From Leptolyngbyaceae cyanobacterium M33_DOE_097 (GTDB taxonomy: Bacteria > Cyanobacteriota > Cyanobacteriia > Leptolyngbyales > Leptolyngbyaceae), in contig DVDV01000360.1 in the NCBI GenBank assembly GCA_015296075.1, positions 1 through 54,123 on the forward strand: DNA of 54,123 nt, given 5' to 3'. The notes below the pieces were generated by a model, which did no database searches, had not been told where the DNA came from, and was given only the letters and a program-made list of their open reading frames with translations. Made by a program: the position numbers and the translations under genes. Shown here piece after piece: positions 1 to 9,100 of this stretch (within the stretch, counting starts at the first letter, position 1; each line of letters starts with the position of its first letter).

Positions 1-137
1 AGAATGATTCTCATAAAAACGTCCGGTTTTAACGTTTATGAATGGCTGAAACCCGCATTCTGCCGTTTATAACATTGAGTGCACAAGTCTTTAGACACTC
101 TGGCTACAGTACAAATGTTTCAAAATGAGAATTGCTG
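1..137. other. Leader region with weak Fur-like palindromes
   Basis: No gene is seen here. AGAATGATTCT at 1-11 is an 11-base palindrome, and AATGAGAATTGCTGAT at about 124-139 again loosely resembles a Fur-type AATGATAAT box just before the first gene. Both are weak matches, and iron control is only a guess. Confidence 0.2.
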
Positions 138-671
138 ATGTCTGATAAGGAACTGAGACTTAAATCGCAAACAGTCAGTGAAGCGCAGCCGCTCAAGCTA
201 GAGGGCACCGCTTTTCGACCTCCATCTGTGCATTCGCTATCCCAGGCCGAACGCCAGGAGTCCGTTAAAGCAGGGTTATTAGGTGCTGTGGTAGGCGTAC
301 CCCTGATACTTGGGTTGTCAGCACTCAATGGCAAGCTCGGAGTGTTGAATCCAGATCTGTTTAGCCCAATCGCCGCAACCAATTGGCAGCAGGTCATTGT
401 TGGGAGTGCGATCGCCCTGTTTTCGTGCTTCTTATTTGGCGTCACCTACCGTTACATCATTCGGCAAGATGCAAATCCGCATCTGCGTTCAGGAGCGATT
501 GGAGCCTTCGCCCTTGTCAGGGGATTAGCGCAACTCGAAACAATTTGGCAGAGCAGTTCGTGGCCTGTCTGGTTGACCCTGCTGAGTGAAAGCTTTGCGC
601 TCTTGATGGGCGTGCAGATTGCACTCGATTGGGCGATCGCGCAGGGATGGGTGAAGTCGTTTCAGGGGTAA
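138..671 (+). CDS. Conserved membrane protein, function unknown
   Basis: A 177-residue protein that I do not recognise by name. I chose ATG 138 (MSDKELRLKS) over the in-frame TTG at 132. The first 50 or so residues are polar. They are followed by hydrophobic stretches starting near GLLGAVVGVPLILGLSAL and VIVGSAIALFSCFLFGV, and another near the C-terminus (SFALLMGVQIALDWAI). This suggests three or four inner or thylakoid membrane helices. The codons GCGATCGCC and GCGATCGCG are in frame, as is usual for native genes here. It is convergent with the SDR gene at 686, only 14 bases away, so no operon partner is visible. It is probably a lineage-conserved cyanobacterial membrane protein; the role is unknown. 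Confidence 0.6.
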   Translation: MSDKELRLKSQTVSEAQPLKLEGTAFRPPSVHSLSQAERQESVKAGLLGAVVGVPLILGLSALNGKLGVLNPDLFSPIAATNWQQVIVGSAIALFSCFLFGVTYRYIIRQDANPHLRSGAIGAFALVRGLAQLETIWQSSSWPVWLTLLSESFALLMGVQIALDWAIAQGWVKSFQG

Positions 672-685
672 CGCCGTTGTGCGCA

Positions 686-1363
686 CTAGGTAAACGAAAA
701 CACCTCAAAGGCTGGATCGCCATAGAGCTTGGAGCGATCGACCGCTGAAAAAACACGATTCTTGGCGCGTTCAGATGTTAAACACTGACACACCAGAGTT
801 GCCACATCCGCCCGACGAATGCTGCCTGCGACCCGATAATCTTCGGTGAGGACGGCTTCGCCACCCGATGGTTCTGAGAGTAGGCCACCCGGACGAATAA
901 TGGTGTAAGGCAAGCCACTTGCCATCAAATAGTCTTCTGCGAGTTCCTTTTCTTTGAGTACTTCGCCCAACGCTTCTAAAACATGGGGTGGCAGAGCATC
1001 GACGCTTTTGCCTGCCCCAATGGAGGACACCAAGATAAAGTGCTTAACTCCGGCTTTAACAGCCGCATCGATCAAGTGCTTATTGCCCTTGTAGTCGGCC
1101 CGTTCGCCTTCACTGGGAAGCCCCCCAATGGTGCTAATCAGTGCATCTATGGGGGGTGCCTCTAACAGCGCGGCCTCAACAGCTTCGACATTTAAGGCAT
1201 CGGCCAGGGCGATCGCGACTCCCATTGCTTCCAATTCAGCGCGTGCTGCCTCTGAGCGCAGTAGAGCCGTGACTGTCTGATCTTGCTCCCGCAGGCATTT
1301 AACGACCTCACGCCCAACGCCACGACTGGCACCAGCAACCAATACATGAGCCATTTCCGTCAT
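686..1363 (-). CDS. NAD(P)-binding SDR-family protein (NmrA/atypical SDR)
   Basis: A 225-residue Rossmann-fold protein. The N-terminal dinucleotide motif GASRGVGREV follows strand HVLVA, and the core continues with ALISTIGGLPSEGERADY and KHFILVSSIGAG. The last resembles the active-site strand of atypical short-chain dehydrogenases, which often lack the YxxxK catalytic pair; PYTIIRPGGL is the typical C-terminal substrate-side strand. Such proteins bind NAD(P)H and act as reductases, epimerases or redox-sensing assembly factors. The substrate cannot be read from the sequence. The start is ATG 1363 or, three codons later, ATG 1354 (MAHVLVAGAS), which is equally plausible. It is monocistronic on the minus strand. 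It is related in fold to, but distinct from, the Ycf39-like protein at 42557. Confidence 0.8.
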   Translation of the reverse strand: MTEMAHVLVAGASRGVGREVVKCLREQDQTVTALLRSEAARAELEAMGVAIALADALNVEAVEAALLEAPPIDALISTIGGLPSEGERADYKGNKHLIDAAVKAGVKHFILVSSIGAGKSVDALPPHVLEALGEVLKEKELAEDYLMASGLPYTIIRPGGLLSEPSGGEAVLTEDYRVAGSIRRADVATLVCQCLTSERAKNRVFSAVDRSKLYGDPAFEVFSFT

Positions 1364-1635
1364 TGAAGGACTTAAATCTTCCTTAACGTCTCCATCAGTT
1401 TAACGGATATGTCAAGTTTGGTTCGAAAACTAAAGTTCACTCAGTTTTGCTGAACTCATGCCTGGGTGGCGATCGCAACCCTCTAGACGCGCTTTACATG
1501 TTCTAAATCTGTGGCGTTGAGTGCCACAGCCAAAATCAGCCTGTTAAGAGATGAGTGACATTCGCATACATCGCTGAGACGCGACTTGCATCCAGCCCTT
1601 AAACTGGTAGAGCAGGTATTTTGTTTTCTCCCATT

Positions 1636-2274
1636 ATGCAGACCAGTGAACGTCCCGTTGATCGGTTCCAGACTCTATCCTTATCTAATCGTGTGGCTTC
1701 GGTGAGTCGCAAGACGGGTGAAACGGATGTCACCGTTAGCCTAAATTTGGATGGCACCGGGCAATGTTTGGCGAAGACGGGTGTTCCTTTTTTGGATCAC
1801 ATGCTGCATCAAATCTCGTCGCACGGGCTACTCGACCTGGAGATTCAGGCGCAGGGTGACTACGAGATTGACGACCACCACACCAATGAGGATGTTGGTA
1901 TCACGCTTGGCATGGCATTGCATCAAGCTTTGGGCGATCGCAAAGGGATTGTGCGCTTTGGCCATTTTGTCGCTCCCCTCGATGAAGCTCTAGTGCAAGT
2001 TGCGTTGGACTTTTCAGGTCGCCCCCATCTCAGCTATGGTTTGCAGATCCCGACTGAGCGGGTGGGCACCTATGACACGCAACTGGTGCGCGAGTTTTTT
2101 GTTGCTGTCGTAAACCATTCGCAAATGACGCTCCACATCCGCCAACTGGATGGGATCAACTCGCACCACATCATCGAGGCTACCTTCAAGGCGTTTGCGC
2201 GAGCGATGCGGATGGCGATCGAGGTCGATCCCCGTCGCGCTCAAACAATCCCCAGTTCAAAAGGGGTGCTTTAG
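1636..2274 (+). CDS. hisB: Imidazoleglycerol-phosphate dehydratase (histidine biosynthesis)
   Basis: Converts imidazole-glycerol phosphate to imidazole-acetol phosphate, the sixth step of histidine synthesis, in the cytoplasm. The 212-residue product has the usual length of the monofunctional enzyme. Metal-binding histidine and acidic motifs are intact: [13 protein letters not shown] near residue 48, [14 protein letters not shown] near residue 75, and [17 protein letters not shown] near the C-terminus, the two internal repeats of the fold. ATG 1636 ([11 protein letters not shown]) is preferred; an in-frame TTG at 1621 would add five residues. No other his gene is adjacent, as is common in cyanobacteria, where his genes are scattered. 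A 250-base spacer upstream holds only a small inverted repeat AGTTCA/TGAACT (1434-1456). Confidence 0.96.
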   Translation: MQTSERPVDRFQTLSLSNRVASVSRKTGETDVTVSLNLDGTGQCLAKTGVPFLDHMLHQISSHGLLDLEIQAQGDYEIDDHHTNEDVGITLGMALHQALGDRKGIVRFGHFVAPLDEALVQVALDFSGRPHLSYGLQIPTERVGTYDTQLVREFFVAVVNHSQMTLHIRQLDGINSHHIIEATFKAFARAMRMAIEVDPRRAQTIPSSKGVL

Positions 2275-2453
2275 GGTGTACTTTTCAGTCTGAGTTGGTG
2301 TGAGTTGGGCGATCGCGTCAGTCGATAGTCATCTCAGCCACAACAAACAAGCAAAATAACGACTCAAGGCTTAGAACTGCTACGATCATCAAGGCTTATA
2401 GCCTGGTCTATCATTCATTCTGTTTACTTTTTTCGCAACAGTCTCAAATTTTT

Positions 2454-2912
2454 ATGGCATTAGCAGTTGGCGATCCGGCTCCCGATTTCAGCTTGCCCGA
2501 TGGTGATGGCAATGTTGTTAATTTGTCTGATCTAAAGGGCAAGCGCGTCGTCCTTTACTTTTACCCACGCGACAACACCCCCGGATGCACGAAAGAAGCC
2601 TGTGCCTTTCGGGATTTGTATGATGAATTCCAAGCAAATGATGTGGTTGTTTTAGGCGTTAGCACCGACGATGCCAAGTCACATCAAAAGTTCGCAACAA
2701 AATTTAACTTGCCTTTCCCATTGCTGATTGACGAAGGTGGAAAAGTTGCTGAAACCTATGACAGCTATGGGTTGAAGAAGTTTATGGGTAAGGAGTACAT
2801 GGGCATTAGTCGCAGCACTTTTGTAATTGATGCAGACGGTAAAATCGAAAAAATCTACAAAAAAGTAAAACCTGAGCAACATGCCCAGGAAGTTTTGACC
2901 GATTTAGGCTAG
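2454..2912 (+). CDS. PrxQ/BCP-type thioredoxin-dependent peroxiredoxin
   Basis: Reduces H2O2 and alkyl hydroperoxides with electrons from thioredoxin. The 152-residue protein has the peroxiredoxin fold. The peroxidatic cysteine lies in TPGCTKEAC (Cys45), with a second cysteine five residues on (Cys50), the atypical 2-Cys arrangement of the BCP/PrxQ family. YFYPRDNTPG and the conserved C-terminal STFVIDADGKI are also present. Cyanobacteria usually have several PrxQ paralogues that act around the photosynthetic membrane, but there is no signal peptide here. The ATG at 2454 directly precedes ALAVGDPAPDF, the usual family N-terminus. A 1-Cys peroxiredoxin of a different subfamily is encoded at 17849. 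Confidence 0.93.
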   Translation: MALAVGDPAPDFSLPDGDGNVVNLSDLKGKRVVLYFYPRDNTPGCTKEACAFRDLYDEFQANDVVVLGVSTDDAKSHQKFATKFNLPFPLLIDEGGKVAETYDSYGLKKFMGKEYMGISRSTFVIDADGKIEKIYKKVKPEQHAQEVLTDLG

Positions 2913-2990
2913 CCTAAGATTGCTTCCAGGGATCTTTCATCTGCCATTGGGTTTATTTGGGCAGTTTAATTACATCAGTGTGTGTTGCCT

Positions 2991-3446
2991 ATGCGGCGTT
3001 GGTGGCATTTCGCGCAAACGGTTATTGGCATTATTTTCCGCCATCCGGTGTTAGGTACAAGTGTGGTGCCTGTGATGCCAGATGGCTCCATTGTCTTAGT
3101 TCGTCGGAGTGACAACGGTAAGTGGGCTTTGCCAGGTGGCATGGTCAATTGGGGTGAAAACATCACAACGACGATTCACCGTGAATTAGAGGAAGAGACT
3201 GGGCTAAAAATCACCCAGGTCGGTCGCTTGGTTGGGGTTTATTCTTCACCCGAACGGGATGGCCGCGTTCATTCGGTCTGTGTCGTGGTTGAGGCAAAGG
3301 TGAATGGGGTACCTCATATTCAAGATCGAAACGAGGTGCTGGATGTGAAGGCGTTTCCCCCAGACTTAATTCCGATTGGGACGCTGTCACACGATCACGA
3401 TCAGCAGTTGCAAGACTACTTTAGAGGCGCGATCGTGTTGGATTAA
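2991..3446 (+). CDS. Nudix hydrolase
   Basis: A 151-residue Nudix-fold pyrophosphohydrolase. The Nudix box G-x5-E-x7-RE-U-x-EE-x-G-U is complete (Gly50, Glu56, Arg64-Glu65, Glu68-Glu69, Gly71), so a Mg-dependent nucleoside-diphosphate-X hydrolase is expected. The substrate is unknown. KWALPGGMV, just before the box, resembles ADP-ribose or NTP-cleaning members. The N-terminus (WWHFAQTVIGIIFRHPVLG) is hydrophobic and could touch the membrane. ATG 2991 is preferred to the GTG and TTG codons just upstream (2982, 2985). It ends two bases before the open frame of the antitoxin-like remnant. Confidence 0.88.
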   Translation: MRRWWHFAQTVIGIIFRHPVLGTSVVPVMPDGSIVLVRRSDNGKWALPGGMVNWGENITTTIHRELEEETGLKITQVGRLVGVYSSPERDGRVHSVCVVVEAKVNGVPHIQDRNEVLDVKAFPPDLIPIGTLSHDHDQQLQDYFRGAIVLD

Positions 3447-3448
3447 GC

Positions 3449-3697
3449 GTGAGTGTTGGACTTGACCCAGAAAATAGGAGGCGATCGCTGTGCTCTTCTA
3501 TCACGATTGACCTTTCAGATAGCCAATTTCAAAAGTTACAAGATTTGGCAGCAGTATATGGCGTTACGCTTGAAGTCCTACTGAAGGTCGGTTTAGAGGA
3601 TTGTCTCAATTTTCAAAAGAGCAAGTTTGTTGATGCAGCCAATTGTGTATTGACAAAGAATGCTGCACTGTACCGACGCCTAGGAGCGTGCTTCTAA
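3449..3697 (+). CDS. Orphan antitoxin-like DNA-binding protein, probable remnant
   Basis: An open frame of 82 residues. From residue 18 the product reads SITIDLSDSQFQKLQDLA, then a helix (GVTLEVLLKVGLEDCL) and the tail ANCVLTKNAALYRRLG. This layout matches small cyanobacterial ribbon-helix-helix-like antitoxins that usually precede a Doc/Fic toxin. No toxin follows: downstream there is only a palindromic element and the end of rca. The start is odd. The only recognised start in frame is GTG 3449, which would add an atypical 17-residue leader. A good AGGAGG at 3476-3481 instead points to CTG 3488, where family members would carry ATG. I read it as a decaying or repurposed antitoxin. Family membership is by resemblance only. 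Confidence 0.5.
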   Translation: MSVGLDPENRRRSLCSSITIDLSDSQFQKLQDLAAVYGVTLEVLLKVGLEDCLNFQKSKFVDAANCVLTKNAALYRRLGACF

Positions 3698-3715
3698 TCA
3701 ATTCGCTAACTGTAC

Positions 3716-3869
3716 GGGCGGATTTAGCAGACGAATCTGCATCCTGCCATGAATTTAACGGCAAAACCCGCCCCTTGGTTGTCGCTCAAGCAGGTTTCAC
3801 AGTGCAAATGAGATTTGTAAATTGGCTCATGGTGGATTTGCGCTGGGAATGTGAAGCGCGAAATCCACC
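3716..3869. repeat. Double palindromic intergenic element
   Basis: Two inverted repeats sit back to back between the antitoxin remnant and rca. GGGCGGATTT (3716-3725) pairs with AAACCCGCCC (3764-3773) with one mismatch. GGTGGATTTGCGCT (3831-3844) pairs with AGCGCGAAATCCACC (3855-3869) with one bulged base. The two arms resemble each other (GG-GGATTT-GC), as expected of a non-autonomous palindromic repeat family. The second hairpin lies 20 bases past the rca stop and may serve as its 3' end. Confidence 0.5.
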
Positions 3870-3888
3870 TGCATGCTTTGCCTGCTAG

Positions 3889-5283
3889 CTAACGCGGACG
3901 GTGGATGATGGTTTCGCTCAGGCGGCGACGATCGCGCGTGATGTTAACCAGTCGCACGTATTCGTTGCTGTGTTCAGTTAAACAGCGATCGAGGGTACTC
4001 AGCACTTCAGATGGGTTGCCATCAAAAGTCCCTACGCTCTGCCAGGAGTTGGCGCGAAAGCGACGGGTATCGACCACTTCAATACCAAGACGATTGCCCT
4101 GCGTCAGAATTTGATTGACCTGGGTAACGATTTCGGGCGTAAGTTGGGTGCTAGATGGTTGGCCGGGAGGCGAACTGGATTGTTGAGAGTCTCGACTGGA
4201 AGCACACATGCTTGGGGATGAGTCGGGTGGTTGGGAATCACCGTTGGGAACATACGCCCGGAAAAAGGATGGATTTTGGCTGTGGGTAATGTCTTCAATT
4301 GGGACAGTAACCGCTTGCCGTTGCTCAACCTGAGAGGAGCCTGAGTGCATTGAAGGGCGCATTTCTCCACCCCCGTTAGTTGTTTCACCAAGACGACGGT
4401 TGTAAAGAAACTTGTTGTACTCCTCTGAGAGTCGCGAGTCTTGCACCCGCTTTTGCTCTTTCACCATTTGATGCCCGACTTCAATCAAATGGGGCAGGCT
4501 AAAGTCTGGCCGACGAAACTCTGGAGGTGGCTCTTTGCTGTTGACTACCCGCATCGAGATCCGTTCTAGACCCACTGTTTCAATTAAGTGGCGCACTTGC
4601 TCGTCGTAGAGTCGCGATCGCAACGCTCCATAAAAGTCAATCGCCTGATCCGGAAAGGTATCAACTAGCTTTTCAATGTCAGATTGAGCCACCTGATCAA
4701 CTTGAAAAATGCCGCTCACAATTCCAATGCGGTCGGTGCGGGTTGGTTCCCAATAAAACTTCTCCATCCGCCCGTCACGTACTAGCGGGGCATACAACGT
4801 TGAGAAGTCGTTCCCCGTTACGATGATGGGCACCCGTTGAATCGGTTCTGCCTCGTAGCTGCCGGGTAACTGCACATTGGTTGGGTTATCGGCAATGTTC
4901 ATTAAGGTGCCATGCACCAACTGGGTGTTGACCGTGTATTGCGTGTACTGATCAACCCGTCCAGCCCCAGCATCAATGTCGTTAATTACCAAAACCGCCA
5001 TCTTACCGTTGACCCGTACGGTTTCAGCCGCTTCACGATACCGCAGCCGAATCAACCGCGCCGGGTCGCCCGCATCTGGACTTTCGAGTTCCCCTGCCGA
5101 CATGTAAACCGGCAAGACTCCCATCTTTTCAAACACTAGGTGACACTGAAATGTTTTTCCTTCACCTTTGCGCCCATGAATACCTAGAAGGAGCGGTACT
5201 TTTACGTTTGGCAGAGCCAAATAGTTTTTGGTGATATGAACTGAGACGCGATCGAGAAACTGAGGAGCGATGTAATAAGACAT
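3889..5283 (-). CDS. rca: Rubisco activase with C-terminal SSUL domain
   Basis: AAA+ ATPase that remodels inhibited Rubisco and releases tight-binding sugar phosphates. The 464-residue protein starts with an AAA core: Walker A GRKGEGKT (residues 37-44), Walker B LVINDID (98-104), then RVPIIVTGNDFSTLYAPL and the helical part up to about residue 295. A low-complexity linker rich in Ser, Gln and Pro (about 300-375) joins a C-terminal domain of about 87 residues with LTPEIVTQVNQIL, RRFRANSWQS and EYVRLVNI. This is the Rubisco small-subunit-like (SSUL) module also repeated in CcmM. In the family it anchors activase to Rubisco inside carboxysomes. The SSUL has one cysteine (DRCLTEH), not a clear redox pair. 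The gene is monocistronic and not next to rbcL here. The AT-rich region 5284-5720 holds its promoter. Confidence 0.95.
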   Translation of the reverse strand: MSYYIAPQFLDRVSVHITKNYLALPNVKVPLLLGIHGRKGEGKTFQCHLVFEKMGVLPVYMSAGELESPDAGDPARLIRLRYREAAETVRVNGKMAVLVINDIDAGAGRVDQYTQYTVNTQLVHGTLMNIADNPTNVQLPGSYEAEPIQRVPIIVTGNDFSTLYAPLVRDGRMEKFYWEPTRTDRIGIVSGIFQVDQVAQSDIEKLVDTFPDQAIDFYGALRSRLYDEQVRHLIETVGLERISMRVVNSKEPPPEFRRPDFSLPHLIEVGHQMVKEQKRVQDSRLSEEYNKFLYNRRLGETTNGGGEMRPSMHSGSSQVEQRQAVTVPIEDITHSQNPSFFRAYVPNGDSQPPDSSPSMCASSRDSQQSSSPPGQPSSTQLTPEIVTQVNQILTQGNRLGIEVVDTRRFRANSWQSVGTFDGNPSEVLSTLDRCLTEHSNEYVRLVNITRDRRRLSETIIHRPR

Positions 5284-5720
5284 TTCGTATGCTGCCGAAC
5301 CCTTCCACCCTCATTATGAGACAGTGTTGCTCATTGCTGTGAACTTATAGAAGAAAACAATCGAGATTGAAGGTTTTACTTATTAATGCGACGGATTCGA
5401 GAACAAACAAGCCTTTTGACGGCAATAAAATGCTTAAATTCTCATTTTTTACAGTCTATCTAAAGATAGAAATACCTGTTAATTAAAATGCTTGGAATAT
5501 CTTAGGATGAAGGCTTTAAGTGATATTGAAATAAAATTCTTTGCTTAGAAAAACGCAGCTGGATTGAATTGGGAGAAATATATTCAGACAGAAAATTGAT
5601 TGAATTAAAAACTTCTATCTGGTGATGTGAACAGATTATTTCGATCGGAAGACTTAAACTTTAATGACTAAAAATACAGTGGAAATCGTTAAGTTAAAAC
5701 GTAGAAGGCTGGAGTAGCAA
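5284..5720. other. AT-rich divergent intergenic region with 16-bp operator-like palindrome
   Basis: No convincing gene. This spacer separates rca (minus) from the small acidic protein (plus), so it should contain both promoters. TCTATCT AA AGATAGA at 5455-5470 is a perfect 7-base inverted repeat, typical in size for a dimeric repressor site. A 17-codon open frame (5664-5717, MTKNTVEIVKLKRRRLE) ends three bases before the next start codon; it may be chance or a leader peptide. GGAG at 5711-5714 serves as the ribosome binding site of the 5721 gene. Confidence 0.35.
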
Positions 5721-5930
5721 ATGACTGAAAATCGTGGAGAAAAAAAGTCGCTGTTTCAAACTCCAAACCCTGCGGAGTTAAAGCAGGCGGCTAAGGAAGA
5801 TCCCATTCAAGATCGCGAAGAAAGTCGTGAAGCTGATGTGTATGAAGGAGACGCCCTCGATCGCGCGATGGAAGAACAAAACAGCGTGAATCGTGTGATT
5901 GAGTCGGGAACGATGACAGATGGGCGTTAG
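5721..5930 (+). CDS. Small acidic hydrophilic protein, function unknown
   Basis: A 69-residue protein that I do not recognise by name. It is highly charged, with many Glu, Asp, Lys and Arg residues, and has no cysteine, no membrane segment and no signal peptide. It looks intrinsically disordered, for example EDPIQDREESREADVYEG and ALDRAMEEQNSVNRVIE. It has a clear ribosome binding site (GGAG, six bases before ATG) and in-frame GATCGCG codons, which support real coding. It stands alone and converges with the giant surface-protein gene across the terminator at 6036-6070. No function can be assigned. Confidence 0.6.
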   Translation: MTENRGEKKSLFQTPNPAELKQAAKEDPIQDREESREADVYEGDALDRAMEEQNSVNRVIESGTMTDGR

Positions 5931-6035
5931 TTGAGTCACCAGGCGTATTGGAAATAGAAGGAGGGTTGAGACTGCGCTCTGCCGAGTGTCTTTGCAGTTT
6001 GTTCGGCCCCAGATGACGACAGTTTACTAAAGCAA

Positions 6036-6070
6036 AAGCCCCTTCTGCTCGAATGTGACAGAGGGGGCTT
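6036..6070 (-). terminator. Terminator of the giant surface-protein gene
   Basis: AAGCCCCTTCTG (6036-6047) pairs with CAGAGGGGGCTT (6059-6070) around an 11-base loop. Read on the minus strand the stem ends in GGGGCTTTTGC, a short U tract. It therefore fits transcription coming from the 6123-13748 gene, about 50 bases past its stop. It may also stop the small plus-strand gene at 5721, though the U tract is weaker in that direction. Confidence 0.7.
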
Positions 6071-6122
6071 CTACTTGGTTACCCTACCGACCAGTTGTTG
6101 ATCCAGTAGGGAGGGAGGGACA

Positions 6123-9100
6123 TCAAGTTGCGTAAGTAAACGAGATGTTGAAGTTCGTCGTCGCTAACGTATTCGTACCATCCGAGACATTGAACCGGAA
6201 GAAGTCACTACCCGGTGTGCCAGCCCCACTGTAGAAGTAAGTCAGGTTGCCATTCAGAATGTCGGTTTGCGTAAACTGACCGTTGGCAGTCAGTGCCGTA
6301 CCGTTTAATCGGAGTTGACCAACGGTTGGCGCGGTTGACAACGTATACCGAATTTGATCAGGCGTGTTGTCAACATCAGTGACTAACAACAACGTGCCAT
6401 CAATCTGAGACTCAGACGGTTGACCGCCTGCAATGATCAGACGCGGACTCGTTGTACTCAAGACAGGTCGATCATTTACTGGGGTAATCACAATATCAAA
6501 TCGCCCGGTTTGAGTCAGCGGTGCGCCAGTCGGTAATGGAGTGTCACTCACTTCATAGGTAAAGACATCAGAGGTCGTCTCAGAACCATTGTGACGATAG
6601 GCGAGGTTACCCGAATTGATATTTGCCTGAGTGAAGGTATCGCCAATGCCCAACGTAGTTGTGTTATTGAGAATCAAGTTACCGCTCAACGGACGCGACA
6701 AGAGTCGGTAGGTGATCGGTGTTTGATTCTCAGGATCAGTCGTCAGCAGTCGGTTTGAACCAATCGATAGGGCAGAACCTTCTGCCAGAGTGATCGGGCC
6801 ACTCGAAACGGTGATTGGTGCATCGTTAACTGGAGTGATCTCAATATTGAAGGCGATCGAATCAGTTGAGTTGCCAGCCTGATCTTCGACCCGGAAGACA
6901 AAGCTATCGTTTGTACCCTCACTGCCATTGTGACGGTAGGTGACTGCGCCACTATTGATGTCGGCCTGTGTAAAGGTGGAACCAACCGTTAAGTTACCCA
7001 GGCGATTGAGCGTGCCGCTAGTAGGTACGGCTTCAATCACATAACGCACTTGGCTCGCCGAACTATCAGGGTCGCTCACTGACAGCAGGTTACGCAAGTT
7101 GCCGATCACCGTACCTGAGTTATTCTCATTGACTGTGAGTGAGTTGTTGAGCGTCACGAGCGGTACATCATTCACATCATTGACGGTGATGTTGAAGGTG
7201 AAGGTTGTATTCGCTGGATTACCAACTAACCGGAAGCGGAACGAGTCAGTTGTCGTTTCACTGCCATTGTGGGTGTACTGCAACTGTCCACCAATGATGT
7301 CGTCGCGAGTGAAGGTGCCATTGGCTGCGAGAGCCGAGCCACCCACCTCTAAACTGCCATTGGTCGGAGCGCTCACCAGGACAAACTGAGGCGTTGGCCC
7401 ATCCACATCGGTTGCGTCTAACAAGCCATTCAAAATTGGCTCGTCTTCTGTCCCTTCATTCACAAAGAGGCGGTTGTTTCTGAGCAGGGTCGGTGGATCG
7501 TTGACCTCTGTGACATTGATTTCAACGCTATCGGTGACATCAACGCCACTACCTGCTGCCCCTCCGGTTGCACCCTGATCGTTCACAGTAATGCTGAGGG
7601 TGTCACTTCCAAAGAAGTTGAGGTTCGGTTGATAGACGAGCGTTGACAGGGCATTGATGATGTCTGCGATCGCCCCTTCATACACGGCACCAGCAGAGTT
7701 ATTCTCACCACTAATCAGGTTCAGAGCTGCTTGATCGAGGGTGAGTCGGCCATTCGTCACGTTGAGCGTGATCCGAACGGGGCTATCGCCTGAGTCAACA
7801 TCTGTCAGATCAATGGCATTCGCTCCAGTGAAGGCGAGTTGAGTGTCCTCACCGATGGAGAGCGGCCCATCCGGGAGATCTAGAATGGGTGGATCGTTAA
7901 CGGCTTGCACGTTGAGACTCACGATTCCCGATGCTGTCTGGGCACCACCCGCACCAACAGAGCCTAAATCGCTGACAGTGATGCTAACTTCGTCTGTCCC
8001 AAAGTAGTTTTCAGCAGCTTGATAACGCAGGCTGGGTAAACCCGTAGTGCGGAAGGCGGCTAACGTCCCCTGGACAACAATCTGAGAGGCTCCAGTCGAT
8101 AGATCGACACCATTGACTTCCGTTAAACCAGTGGTGTTGCCAAAGAAGATGCGGCCACCTGGTTGCTGTGTGTTGAATGTGATTTGAATGTTGCCATTTG
8201 CTGCATCCACATCGCTAACAGTGATACCGCTGAGCGTGAATGGTGTGTCTTCTAAGGGCGATCGCACCACATTTGAAATTGTCAACGTCGGCGCATCATT
8301 GACTGGCTGGATGTTGATCGTCAGAATTTCGGTATCGGACAGAGCCGGACCACCCGTATTACCGCGATCGCTCACCGTAATCGAAATGCGCTCCTCACCA
8401 TTGACATTCAAACGGTTCAGGTAGGTGAAGTTGCTCAGAGAAGAGTTGATTTCTTCCAACGTGCCCGTCAGACGCACTGTTGAACCCGTTGTACCATTCA
8501 CATTGAGCGTGCCAGCATTGGTCGAGTTACCAGGACCAAGCGCTGTTAGCGTGACCTCAATCGTGCCGGTTCCGGCATCTACATCCGAGATGGAGATACC
8601 AGAGATATTTAACTGCTGGTCTTCATCAATGGTGAGGCTCGTAACTGGCAGGCTGATGACAGGCGCATCATTGACGGCTCGCACATTGATTGTCAGCGTT
8701 CGCAGAATCGATGAATCAACACCATTATTCTCAACGCCACCATCGTCTTGTAATCTCACCGTCAAAATCGCTTGACCGCTTGCATCTTGAGCTGGAGTAA
8801 AGGACAACGTGCCATCCGTGCCAAGTGTTGGTGCAACACTAAACAGATCGGGGTTACTGTTCGAGTCAATCACAAATGTTACGTTCTGATCGGCCTCATC
8901 AAACGGTGCAGTCGCGTTAGGCCCAGGACGAATGGCAGACGCGATCACGGCTGAGTAAGGCGTGTCTTCTGCAACAGTGATGTTTGTCGAGGAAAGGTTG
9001 AACGTTGGTGCATCATTGACCGGATTGATCGTGATCTGGAAGGTAAAGTCTTCAGACACATTGTCATTCGGCGCTGTGTTGGAACCTGAATCACGTAAGC

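Noticed and set aside
3643-3888. ORF after the antitoxin remnant as a toxin
   Set aside because: Its text matches no Doc or Fic motif (no HxFx(D/A)GNG), and it lies over the palindromic element.
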